This document shows, piece by piece, positions 44,955 through 52,873 of a stretch of 64,000 nt of DNA (the first letter of the stretch is position 1; every line of letters begins with the position of its first letter). The position numbers were made by a program, and so were the translations under genes. The notes beneath the pieces were generated by a model, which had not been told where the DNA came from, ran no database searches, and saw nothing but the letters and a program-made list of their open reading frames with translations. Origin of the DNA: Chryseobacterium sp. (GTDB lineage: Bacteria; Bacteroidota; Bacteroidia; Flavobacteriales; Weeksellaceae); the NCBI GenBank assembly GCA_031277615.1, contig JAITMC010000013.1:62001-126000 (forward strand), given 5' to 3'.

Positions 44955-45002
44955 ATAACCACCATTACGTAAAGGTTTGTTATGAAAAATAATGGTGATT
45001 AT
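44955..45002 (-). promoter_or_regulatory. inverted repeat in the leader of the CoA-transferase gene
   Basis: ATAACCACCATTA (44955-44967) and TAATGGTGATTAT (44990-45002) are inverted over 13 positions with one mismatch, 22 nt apart. The left arm ends 18 nt before the start codon. It could be an operator or an RNA stem in the leader. Confidence 0.35.
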
Positions 45003-45031
45003 GAATGTTAACCATATGTTACAAAAATACG

Positions 45032-45070
45032 AAAAAAGACGCTTTAAACAGGTGTTTAAGGCGTCTTTTT
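45032..45070 (-). terminator. terminator of hmgA
   Basis: AAAAGACGCTTTAAACA with TGTTTAAGGCGTCTTTT forms a long stem with one G-T type mismatch and A/T tails, 25 nt past the hmgA stop. Confidence 0.75.
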
Positions 45071-45094
45071 GTATGTCATCAGCAGTAATTTTTT

Positions 45095-46282
45095 TTACTC
45101 CTGGGAACGGTCTTCCATTGTTTTGTCATTTTCTTCCAGCCATGAAGTTTTGTAGGACGGATCTTCCACTTTCAGAGCTTCTTCCGTAATTTTTAGCGGG
45201 CGGAAAGGATCTACCATTACGGCATATTCTTCTGTGAACTTTTTACCGATACTTCTTTCCATGGCGCCCGGGTGCGGTCCGTGTACAATTCCTCCCGGAT
45301 GTAAGGTAAAGTCCATCAGGTCAATGTGGTTACGGCTCATGAAATCACCTTCCGTATAGAACAGCACTTCATCAGAATCAATATTGGAATGGTTGTAAGG
45401 AGCCGGAACAGCCATCGGGTGGTAATCGTACATTCTTGCACAGAATGAGCATACTACAAAATTGTGACCTTCAAAATTCTGGTGCACCGGTGGCGGCTGG
45501 TGGATTCTTCCGGTAATCGGCTCAAAGTTTTTGATGTTGAATTTATAAGGGTAAAAATAACCATCCCATCCTACAACATCAAACGGATGCGTGGCATAGA
45601 TAAAATCGGTGATCTGATTTTCTTTTTTTACTTTAATCAGGAATTCTCCTTTTTCATCCTTAGGCTCTTTAAATGTAGGAGCAATAATATCTCTTTCACA
45701 GAAAGGGGAGTGTTCCAGAAGCTGTCCGAATTCATTTCGGTATCTTTTGGGGGTATAGATCGGAGAGTGGCTTTCCAGAACAAAAAATACAGTATCATCA
45801 GACTGTAATTCCACCTGATAAATGGTTCCTCTCGGAATAATCAGATAATCACCTGTAACAAACTCAAGATCTCCTACAAAAGTTTTGAGAACACCGTTTC
45901 CGTTATGAACGTACAGAAGTTCATCGCATTCTGCATTTTTGTAGAAATAATCCATGGATTTTCTGGGTTTTGCCAGTCCCATTTTAAGGTCGTTGTTCAT
46001 CAGAAGGATCTTACGGCTGTCCATAAAATCATTTTCCGGAGTAACGTTCATCCCCTTGAACATTCTAGGGGCAATATTTTTTTCTACAGCAATCTTTGGA
46101 CTTACATCTTTCGGTACGCCTATAGATTTAATCTGTGTAGGACGGTGGATGTGGTAAAGCAGTGAAGAAATTCCATGAAAGCCTTCTGTGCCGAAAAGCT
46201 GTTCGTAATAGAATTTATCCTCCGGTGATTTGAATACGGTATGCCTTTTTTGTGGGATATTTCCCGCTTGATGATATCTCAT
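45095..46282 (-). CDS. hmgA: homogentisate 1,2-dioxygenase
   Basis: A 395-aa cupin-fold iron enzyme. It begins MRYHQAGNIPQKRHTVFK, and the double-stranded beta-helix region has the HPGGIVHGPHPGAMERS segment that contributes iron-binding His/Glu. It opens the aromatic ring of homogentisate to maleylacetoacetate. Length fits the Bacteroidota branch of the family. The isomerase (maleylacetoacetate isomerase) is not in the window. It is divergent from the TonB receptor gene; a minus-strand TAAATTTG -7 box lies at 46305-46312. Confidence 0.95.
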   Translation of the reverse strand: MRYHQAGNIPQKRHTVFKSPEDKFYYEQLFGTEGFHGISSLLYHIHRPTQIKSIGVPKDVSPKIAVEKNIAPRMFKGMNVTPENDFMDSRKILLMNNDLKMGLAKPRKSMDYFYKNAECDELLYVHNGNGVLKTFVGDLEFVTGDYLIIPRGTIYQVELQSDDTVFFVLESHSPIYTPKRYRNEFGQLLEHSPFCERDIIAPTFKEPKDEKGEFLIKVKKENQITDFIYATHPFDVVGWDGYFYPYKFNIKNFEPITGRIHQPPPVHQNFEGHNFVVCSFCARMYDYHPMAVPAPYNHSNIDSDEVLFYTEGDFMSRNHIDLMDFTLHPGGIVHGPHPGAMERSIGKKFTEEYAVMVDPFRPLKITEEALKVEDPSYKTSWLEENDKTMEDRSQE

Positions 46283-46370
46283 TTTAACTTGATATGTAGT
46301 TTCTCAAATTTACTAATTTTTCGTGAATTGATTTTAACAAGTTTTTTTTAGTGTTTCGTATTTGAAAAAT

Positions 46371-46394
46371 AATTGTTAGATTTGTCTAACAATT
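46371..46394 (+). promoter_or_regulatory. 24-bp perfect palindrome over the TonB receptor promoter
   Basis: AATTGTTAGA (46371-46380), spacer TTTG, TCTAACAATT (46385-46394): a perfect 10-bp inverted repeat. The -7 box TAGATTTG (46377-46384) lies within it and the start codon is 8 nt downstream. The TTAG...CTAA core resembles boxes of DtxR/IdeR-type metal regulators, which is inference. Confidence 0.65.
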
Positions 46395-46402
46395 TTAATT
46401 TC

Positions 46403-48469
46403 ATGAAACGAATATTATTTTCTATTACTTTATTACCCTCCTTTTGTTTTGCGCAGGAGACCGACAGTCTGAATGTGAATCAACCTATAAAGACAGATTC
46501 AGTCTTGGCTTCTCCGGCAAAGACAAAAACAAGCCATATTGAAGATGTCGTAATTACCGGAACCATAAAACCTGTGAGCAGATCCAAAAGTCCGGTAGCG
46601 GTAGAAATTTACAGTCAGAAGTTTTTCCAGAAAAATCCCACGCCCAGTATTTTTGAATCGATAGCCATGGTGAACGGTGTAAAACCTCAGCTGAACTGTT
46701 CGGTCTGCAATACGGGAGATATCCATATCAACGGACTGGAAGGTCCATACACAATGATCCTGATTGACGGGATGCCTATTGTAAGCTCTCTGTCCACAGT
46801 ATACGGGCTGAGCGGAATCCCCAACAGCCTTGTCGACCGGATTGAAGTGGTGAAAGGTCCGGCTTCCTCTATTTACGGATCGGAAGCAATGGGTGGAGTC
46901 ATTAATATCATTACGAAAAATGCACTTACTGCTCCTAAGTTGAGCGTTGACCTGATGACCACAACCTGGAATGAAAATAATTTTGATCTGGGGACGAAAT
47001 TTAATATCGGTAAAAATGCTTCTTCTTTATTAAGCTTAAATTATTTCAGTTTTAAAGAAAAAATCGATCAGAATAAGGACAACTTTACAGATACGGCATT
47101 GCAGAGCAGAATTTCAGTTTTTAATAAATGGAATTTTAAAAGAAAGGAAAACCGTCAGGCGAGTTTTGCGATGAGATATCTGTATGAAGACCGTTTTGGC
47201 GGCGAAATGCAGTGGGACAGATCTCACCGTGGCAGCGATGAGGTGTACGGGGAAAGTATCTACACCAACCGGGCTGAGATTTTCGGTCTGTATCAATGGC
47301 CTCTGAAAGAATATATCGTCACCCAGTTTTCATATAATTACCATGATCAGAATTCATTTTACGGAGCCAATCCGTTTGATGCGCTTCAGAAAGTGGCTTT
47401 TGCACAGACCTATTGGAGTAAAAAATTTAAAAACCATGATCTGACGGCCGGTGCTACTTTTAAAAGAACGTATTATGATGACAATACACCGGGAACCTTA
47501 TCATCAGACGGAATCACGAATGAGCCGATGAAATCTCCCATTTGGGGAGCTTTTGTTCAGGATCAGTGGGAGATTAATGATAAGCATACGCTGCTTCTGG
47601 GGTACAGGTTTGACTATGACAAAATTCACCATGCCGTACATTCCCCGAGGTTTGCCTGGAAATTTTCCCCGAATCCATACCATACCTTACGGTTCAACTT
47701 TGGAACCGGCTTCAGGGTGGTTAACCTCTTTACGGAAGATCATGCTGCCCTTACCGGATCCAGAGAAGTCGTTATTCAGTCGGATCTCCAGCCGGAAAGA
47801 TCGGTTAACGGAAATATCAACTACATCTGGAAAATTCCTGTTGGCAGCCGTTTGCTTCAGTTGGATGCCTCGGCTTTTTATACCTATTTCAGCAATAAGA
47901 TTGTAGGAGATTTTGATACGGATCCTGATCAGATTATTTACGACAATCTTCATGGATATGGAATTTCGAGAGGTGCCTCTATGAATGTGGATTTCTCTTT
48001 CAGCTTTCCTTTGAGCGTAAATCTTGGAGTAACCTATCTGGATGTGTACCAGAAATTCGACAGCGGTCAGAAATCACGGCAGCTGCATGCACCCAGGTGG
48101 AGTGGAACCTACAATCTGAGCTACATATTCAGAAATGATCTGAAGGTTGATTTTACCGGTCAGTTTTACGGACCGATGAGGCTGCCTGTGCTTCCGGATG
48201 ATTACCGGCCGGAGTATTCCCCTTTTTATTCACTGGCCAATATCCAGGTTTCCAAGAGCTTTAAATCCGGATTTGAAGTGTACTGCGGAATCAAAAATCT
48301 GTTCAACTTTACTCCGAAAGATCCTTTAATGCGGCCATTCGATCCGTTTGACAAATATGCGGATGATCCGGTAAGCAATCCCAATCATTATACGTTTGAT
48401 ACGGCATACGGTTATGCTCCGATGCAGAGAATCAGAGGATTTCTCGGGATAAAATATAATCTGAAATGA
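46403..48469 (+). CDS. TonB-dependent receptor, metal/cofactor type
   Basis: A 688-aa receptor: signal peptide (MKRILFSITLLPSFCFAQ), TonB box HIEDVVITGT (45-54), plug with ILIDGMPIVSSLSTVYGL and VDRIEVVKGPASSIYGSEAMGGVINI, then the barrel. The plug has an unusual Cys pair, Cys99 and Cys102 (NCSVCNTGD), which could bind a metal or form a disulfide. The start at 46403 is set by the signal peptide; the longer open frame passes through the palindrome. Its stop overlaps the thioredoxin start by 4 nt, so the pair is co-translated. The palindrome suggests metal-dependent control. The ligand is unknown. Confidence 0.9.
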   Translation: MKRILFSITLLPSFCFAQETDSLNVNQPIKTDSVLASPAKTKTSHIEDVVITGTIKPVSRSKSPVAVEIYSQKFFQKNPTPSIFESIAMVNGVKPQLNCSVCNTGDIHINGLEGPYTMILIDGMPIVSSLSTVYGLSGIPNSLVDRIEVVKGPASSIYGSEAMGGVINIITKNALTAPKLSVDLMTTTWNENNFDLGTKFNIGKNASSLLSLNYFSFKEKIDQNKDNFTDTALQSRISVFNKWNFKRKENRQASFAMRYLYEDRFGGEMQWDRSHRGSDEVYGESIYTNRAEIFGLYQWPLKEYIVTQFSYNYHDQNSFYGANPFDALQKVAFAQTYWSKKFKNHDLTAGATFKRTYYDDNTPGTLSSDGITNEPMKSPIWGAFVQDQWEINDKHTLLLGYRFDYDKIHHAVHSPRFAWKFSPNPYHTLRFNFGTGFRVVNLFTEDHAALTGSREVVIQSDLQPERSVNGNINYIWKIPVGSRLLQLDASAFYTYFSNKIVGDFDTDPDQIIYDNLHGYGISRGASMNVDFSFSFPLSVNLGVTYLDVYQKFDSGQKSRQLHAPRWSGTYNLSYIFRNDLKVDFTGQFYGPMRLPVLPDDYRPEYSPFYSLANIQVSKSFKSGFEVYCGIKNLFNFTPKDPLMRPFDPFDKYADDPVSNPNHYTFDTAYGYAPMQRIRGFLGIKYNLK

Positions 48470-48927
48470 AAAACTTACTTTTATTTTTAATGTTAGTGCC
48501 CTGTTTTTATCTGTCACAGATGAAGACAGGCACTTTTTCTGATCTTGAAGACGATATGAAAAGAGAACCAAGGCCCACGATCATTCACGTATATGCGGAC
48601 TGGTGTGCTGTGTGTAAGATTGAAAAACATAAACTGAACAAAGATCGGGAAATACTAAGCCAGATTAATGATCATTTTTACCTTATCAGTTTTGAAGCGG
48701 AAAAAACAAAAGAAAAAATAAGGTTTCAGGGACGGGAATTCGGATATCTTTCCAACGGGGACTCCGGAATCCATGAGCTGGCACTGGCTTTATCGAAAAA
48801 TAAGCAGCAGCCAGTGTATCCGCTGTGGATTTTTCTGGATAAAAATCAAAATCTTATGTATTATCATGAAGGTATCCTGGAACCTAAAGCAATGAAGCAG
48901 AAACTGCTTGAAATTTCTGCTTTGTAG
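48466..48927 (+). CDS. exported thioredoxin-fold protein
   Basis: A 153-aa protein with a signal peptide (MKNLLLFLMLVPCFYLSQ) and a thioredoxin-like active site WCAVCK near residues 45-50, followed by the fold's beta-strands and the cis-Pro region near YPLWIFLD. It likely works on disulfides in the periplasm. It overlaps the TonB receptor gene by 4 nt, and the receptor has a CxxC in its plug, so it may keep that receptor (or its substrate) reduced. That link is inference. Confidence 0.82.
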   Translation: MKNLLLFLMLVPCFYLSQMKTGTFSDLEDDMKREPRPTIIHVYADWCAVCKIEKHKLNKDREILSQINDHFYLISFEAEKTKEKIRFQGREFGYLSNGDSGIHELALALSKNKQQPVYPLWIFLDKNQNLMYYHEGILEPKAMKQKLLEISAL

Positions 48928-49004
48928 ATTCATTGTCGGAACAACTATGTATATGTGAATAAGTAAATGAAATTGAATGTCTTTTGAATTTATATTAATT
49001 GGGT

Positions 49005-49320
49005 TCCCACAGATGACACAAATTTCACCGATAAAAGATCTGCGTTATCAGCTTTATCTGCGAGAGAATTAAATATGCATTGGAAAAAGAAAAGAACGAG
49101 ATTTAATTATTGTGTTGCTTTTAAGGCACAAGAAAATCTGAGATTTTCAGTGGCTTTTGTAGTTTGAATTTCTGCATTTATATATTTATAGATCTCAAAC
49201 TTGACAAAAAATATCTGTGGTTATCTGTGAGATCCGTGAGAATATAAGAGTATTATAATTGTTATTAAGATCGTTTTTTCTGGTTTCACCAGATACCACA
49301 AATCTTAGAGTCCTTTTTAG
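49005..49320. repeat. dispersed CCCACAGAT / ATCTGTGG family element
   Basis: The text TCCCACAGATGACACAAAT, AAAGATCTGCGTTATCAGC, TTTAATTATTGTGTTGCTTTT and TATCTGTGAGATCCGTGAGA is a diverged single copy of the unit that is tandemly repeated at 51.3-51.8 kb. The ends are inverted relatives of each other. No protein gene is found from 48928 to 49344. Confidence 0.75.
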
Positions 49321-49344
49321 GACCGATGAAGCTATGGGAAATTT

Positions 49345-49815
49345 TTAATCCTCTGCATCAATCAGAATGGCTAACTGGATACAGGGTCGATCGGAACGGT
49401 TGCTCCAGGCATGATTGGTAGCCCTCTGAATAACGATATCTCCGGGTTTCAGCAGAGTTTCACCGTTTTCCATGATGAGATAAAGCTCCCCGGAAAGGAT
49501 GATGATGTAATCCAGCGTTTGGGTCTGGTGCATCAGAGGATGAGGTTCGTCGGGCTTCCATTGTGTGCCGAGGTCTTTATCAGGTGGTATGACCACATAC
49601 CGGAAATAGGTTCCGTTTTTGGGTGTCTGTGGAAATCCGGTATTGGGAATAGGGTATTCCGGTCCTAGTGAAGCAGGCATAGACTGAGTGTTCCACAGAT
49701 CGGAAATAATCAGTCCCGGTAGATGTTCTGTCGTGTTTTCGGAATTCTGGTCTTCGACAATGGTGGATTGGCCATCTTTAATCCCTGTTACGATGCGTCT
49801 TGGTATGGTATTCAT
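49345..49815 (-). CDS. cupin-domain protein
   Basis: A 156-aa protein. The conserved cupin motifs are in the C-terminal half: HPLMHQTQTLDYIIILSGELYLIMENGETL (motif 1, residues about 100-128) and PGDIVIQRATNHAWSNRSDRPC (motif 2). The usual three-His pattern is only partly kept, so metal binding is not certain. It begins 4 nt after the ADH stop and is probably co-transcribed with that gene. Confidence 0.8.
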   Translation of the reverse strand: MNTIPRRIVTGIKDGQSTIVEDQNSENTTEHLPGLIISDLWNTQSMPASLGPEYPIPNTGFPQTPKNGTYFRYVVIPPDKDLGTQWKPDEPHPLMHQTQTLDYIIILSGELYLIMENGETLLKPGDIVIQRATNHAWSNRSDRPCIQLAILIDAED

Positions 49816-49819
49816 TGGC

Positions 49820-50809
49820 TTAATGCTGCATAATAAGTTTATGTCCCTGAGTTTGATTGTTCTTTAAAATGGAATGGGCTTTTAAAACGGTTTCCAGAGA
49901 AAGAGAACCCATTATTTTGTAGTTAGGAGGATTGATCATATTATTTTCAATCAGTCTGGCGATTTCGTTCAGTCCATTCCGGTAATAGGAATAGGTTTTG
50001 GTCATGCTGTAGGTATAATTGGAAATATTCATAATAAGCATTCCTTTGTTAAACAGGGTTTCATGAGCATCTGGAGTCACCAAAGCCGTAACATCCGTGT
50101 AGATACCATTAATCTTTAAAAGGTCTGCGGTAATTTCAGACATCCTATTTCCTACAAGATCAATTCCAATATCAAAAAGCTGATTGTGATTGGCTTTGAA
50201 AAGATTTTCACTAAGATTTTCTTCCCGATAGCTGATGATCTGATCGTTTTTTAATCCTATATTTAAAAGCATCTGCCTGTTTTCTTCACTTCCAACCGTG
50301 GCTATGATCTTCCGGTAACGATGCGCTATTAAAAATTTAATTAGAAATGATCCCACGCCGCCTGCTGCTCCGGTAATCAGAAGGCTGTCCTCCTTACTGG
50401 GTTTCAGACGCTTGAAAATCTGTAAAGCAGTTAAACCTGTCGAAGGAATTGCAGCAGCCTGCTCAAAACTGAGGTTTTGGGGTTTGAATGCAACGATATC
50501 TTCGGGTGCGGTAATATATTCGGCATAAGAGCCATTGCTTCCCATGGAGCCGCTTCCACAATATACCTCATCTCCAATATTGAATTGAGTGGCTTCTGAA
50601 CCTTTTCCGACGATAATACCTGACAGTTCACGCCCTAAGACCGGTGAACTGATCAGTCTCCTTTCTAACTCATTTTCCAGCATCTGATAATCGATGGGAT
50701 TGAAGCCGCTGGCTTTAATCTGAATTAGAACCTCATTGCTTTTCGGGATCGGTTTTTCTGTGAAACCGTCCTCAAGCTGAAAATTTTTATTTAATATAAC
50801 TGCTTTCAT
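49820..50809 (-). CDS. zinc-free alcohol dehydrogenase / quinone oxidoreductase
   Basis: A 329-aa MDR-superfamily enzyme starting MKAVILNKNFQLEDGF. It has IKASGFNPIDYQM, GRELSGIIVGKGSEA, and the NAD(P)H-binding loop ITGAAGGVGSFLIKF. There is no structural zinc loop, so it belongs to the quinone oxidoreductase/crotonyl-like branch. It is divergent from an HxlR regulator with a palindromic operator candidate between them (50874-50889), as in quinone or electrophile stress operons. The frame is open 21 codons further upstream but this start is conserved. Confidence 0.87.
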   Translation of the reverse strand: MKAVILNKNFQLEDGFTEKPIPKSNEVLIQIKASGFNPIDYQMLENELERRLISSPVLGRELSGIIVGKGSEATQFNIGDEVYCGSGSMGSNGSYAEYITAPEDIVAFKPQNLSFEQAAAIPSTGLTALQIFKRLKPSKEDSLLITGAAGGVGSFLIKFLIAHRYRKIIATVGSEENRQMLLNIGLKNDQIISYREENLSENLFKANHNQLFDIGIDLVGNRMSEITADLLKINGIYTDVTALVTPDAHETLFNKGMLIMNISNYTYSMTKTYSYYRNGLNEIARLIENNMINPPNYKIMGSLSLETVLKAHSILKNNQTQGHKLIMQH

Positions 50810-50873
50810 TGTCATTTGATTAGATATACAAATGTAATATGAGAATAGTTTATATTTGCTATCAGTTAACAAT

Positions 50874-50889
50874 AGGTAACCGGTTACCT
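50874..50889. promoter_or_regulatory. 16-bp perfect palindrome between ADH and HxlR genes
   Basis: AGGTAACCGGTTACCT is a perfect palindrome 13 nt upstream of the HxlR start and downstream of a plus-strand TATATTTG -7 box (50851-50858). A further half-like GTTAAC lies at 50865. It is a good candidate operator for HxlR. A minus-strand TACATTTG box for the ADH is at 50836-50829. Confidence 0.6.
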
Positions 50890-50902
50890 TAATGAAACTA
50901 TT

Positions 50903-51280
50903 ATGGCAAAAATCACTGAAAACGGAACCGAAAGGGAAGCCAGCTGTACGGAAGAATTATTTGCAATGAGAGACAGTCTCGATGTGCTGGGGGGCAAATG
51001 GAAGCTGATGATCTTACGGTATTTAACCAACAGAACAGATCAGGAGATTCATTTTAAGAAGCTGCAACGGGGAATTGAAGGAATTTCAGCTAAAATGCTG
51101 AGCAAGGAACTGAAAGAACTGGAAACCAATCTTCTTATAACCAGGACAATCCGCAATACCAGACCCATTACAGTCACTTATGCGGTCACTGAATACGGTA
51201 AATCTGTTTTCCCGGTGACGGAAACATTAGTCAATTGGGGCATTATCCACAGAGGAAAGATCAAAGAATCGATGGGCTAG
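50903..51280 (+). CDS. HxlR-family transcriptional regulator
   Basis: A 125-aa winged-helix regulator with the HxlR signature: a Cys near the N-terminus (REASCTEEL), DVLGGKWKLMILRYL, and the recognition helix GIEGISAKMLSKELKELE with the wing ITRTIRNTRPITVTYAVTEYGKS. HxlR proteins sense electrophiles or quinones through an N-terminal Cys and control detoxification genes. It is divergent from the quinone-reductase-like ADH, its likely target. Confidence 0.92.
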   Translation: MAKITENGTEREASCTEELFAMRDSLDVLGGKWKLMILRYLTNRTDQEIHFKKLQRGIEGISAKMLSKELKELETNLLITRTIRNTRPITVTYAVTEYGKSVFPVTETLVNWGIIHRGKIKESMG

Positions 51281-51294
51281 TGATTAATAATGGT

Positions 51295-51805
51295 TCGCAC
51301 AGATTCACAAATAAAAGATCTGCGTTATCTGTGAGATCCGTGGGAGATACAAGAATGTTACAATTGTCGTTAAGGTCGTTTTTTATGTTTCCCAGAGATC
51401 GCACAGATTTTCACAGATAGAAGATCTGCGTTATCAGCTTTATCTGCGAGAGAATTAAATATATCCATTGAAAAACACAAAGAGCAAAATTTAATTATTG
51501 TGCTGCTTTTAAGGCGTGAGAAAACCGGAGATTTTCAGCAGGCTTTGTAGGTTGAATTTCTGCATTTAAAGATTAAAAAATCTGTGGTTATCTGTGAGAT
51601 CCGTGGGGGATACAAGAATGTTACAATTGTTGTTAAGGTCGTTTTTTATGTTTCCCAGAGATCGCACAGATTTTCACAGATATAAGATCTGCGTTATCAG
51701 CTTTATCTGCGAGAGAATTAAATATATCCATTGGAAAACACAAAGAGCAAGATTTAATTATTGTGCTGCTTTTAAGGTGTAAGAATGAGATCCGTGGGAG
51801 ATACA
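51295..51805. repeat. 263-bp tandem duplication of a dispersed repeat
   Basis: TCTGTGAGATCCGTGGG occurs at 51328 and again at 51591 (period 263), with the same downstream text ACAAGAATGTTACAATTG and TTTATGTTTCCCAGAGATCG in both. A partial third copy of GAGATCCGTGGGAGATAC begins at 51787. The ends CCCAGAGATCGCACAGAT and ATCTGTGAGATCCGTGGG are inverted relatives. No protein gene is convincing in 51281-51805. Confidence 0.85.
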
Positions 51806-52171
51806 TTATTTCAAAAGTACGGCAACAATCGCCAGAATAGCTGGAAGTGCCTGTACAAAAAATATTTTCTTCGTTGCAGAGATGGCTCCGTAAATTCCGG
51901 CTACAGCTACACATCCTAAAAAGAATAATGCAATATTCGTCTGCCATTGGGGATCATCAATGAAAAAAGACCAGATCAGCCCTGCGGCAAGAAAGCCGTT
52001 ATAAAGTCCCTGATTGGCGGCAAGTCCTTTAGTGGGTTTAAATAGTTCCGGGGGCAGAGCAGCTTTAAAGACCTCCTTACCTTTGGTTTCCCAGGCAAAC
52101 ATTTCCATCCACAGGATATAAAGGTGCTCCAGTGCCACAATGGCGATAAGAATTTTGGCGATGAGTTCCAT
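51806..52171 (-). CDS. DUF1304 membrane protein
   Basis: A 121-aa protein with four predicted transmembrane helices. It begins MELIAKILIAIVALEHLYILWMEMF, has the typical GLAANQGLYNGFLAAGL segment of the DUF1304 family, and then FLGCVAVAGIYG. Its function is unknown. It is divergent from the Crp/Fnr gene. Confidence 0.88.
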   Translation of the reverse strand: MELIAKILIAIVALEHLYILWMEMFAWETKGKEVFKAALPPELFKPTKGLAANQGLYNGFLAAGLIWSFFIDDPQWQTNIALFFLGCVAVAGIYGAISATKKIFFVQALPAILAIVAVLLK

Positions 52172-52211
52172 GATTTTATGTTTTTCTCATTGTAAAACTA
52201 AAAAAATAAAG

Positions 52212-52229
52212 TTAAGTTTGGTTACTTAA
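52212..52229 (+). promoter_or_regulatory. inverted repeat over the Crp/Fnr promoter
   Basis: TTAAGT (52212-52217) and ACTTAA (52224-52229), six nucleotides apart, overlap the -7 box TAAGTTTG (52213-52220) just upstream of the regulator start (52238). It could be an autoregulatory operator. Confidence 0.4.
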
Positions 52230-52237
52230 TTGAAAAT

Positions 52238-52810
52238 ATGGATACTTTCAAGGCACATTTAAACAAGTTTATTACGGTAACAGATCAGGAATATGCTTCC
52301 GTATTTTCTTTTTTTCAGGTGATGGATGTAAAGAAGAAACAAAATCTGATGCTTGACGGAGAGATTTGCAGGAATATGTATTTTGTGGCGGAAGGCTGCC
52401 TGAGAAAGTTTTTTATCAATGAAAAAGGAGCGGAGCAAACCACAGAATTTGCTATAGAAAACTGGTGGATTACCGATACTTTTGCCTATGAAAGACAGAT
52501 TCCTTCTCAATTTTCCATTCAGGCTGTGGAACGGTCAACAATTCTGGTGATTGATCTTCAGCAACAGGAACTTCTCCTCCAGAAACATCCGGTAATGGAG
52601 CGTTATTTCAGAATGATCTACCAAAGGGCTTATGCTGCTTCAGAAAGAAGAATCCGCTATCTTTATGAAATGTCCAGAGAAGAGCTTTATATTCACTTCA
52701 GTACGCTGTATCCGTGGTTTATTCAAAGGATTCCACAGTATCTGATTGCTTCTTTTTTAAATTTAACGCCGGAATATCTGAGTGAAATCAGGGCAAAATT
52801 ACGTTCTTAA
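52238..52810 (+). CDS. Crp/Fnr-family regulator
   Basis: A 190-aa protein with a cyclic-nucleotide-binding-like beta-roll (FFQVMDVKKKQNLMLDGEICRNMYFVAEGCLRKFF) and a C-terminal helix-turn-helix of the short Bacteroidota Crp type (QYLIASFLNLTPEYLSEIRAKL). No Fe-S cysteines are seen. It is followed by the DoxX and AhpD-like genes in the same direction and is the likely regulator of that unit. Confidence 0.88.
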   Translation: MDTFKAHLNKFITVTDQEYASVFSFFQVMDVKKKQNLMLDGEICRNMYFVAEGCLRKFFINEKGAEQTTEFAIENWWITDTFAYERQIPSQFSIQAVERSTILVIDLQQQELLLQKHPVMERYFRMIYQRAYAASERRIRYLYEMSREELYIHFSTLYPWFIQRIPQYLIASFLNLTPEYLSEIRAKLRS

Positions 52811-52873
52811 ACCAGTTTAAGATTTTTACGGATGATAAAGCGGAACTTTGTCATGTTATTAAAAGCCAATACA

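Noticed and set aside
51594-51782. 62-codon frame inside the 263-bp repeat
   Set aside because: Both repeat copies show the same partial frame; it tracks the repeat and has no family features.
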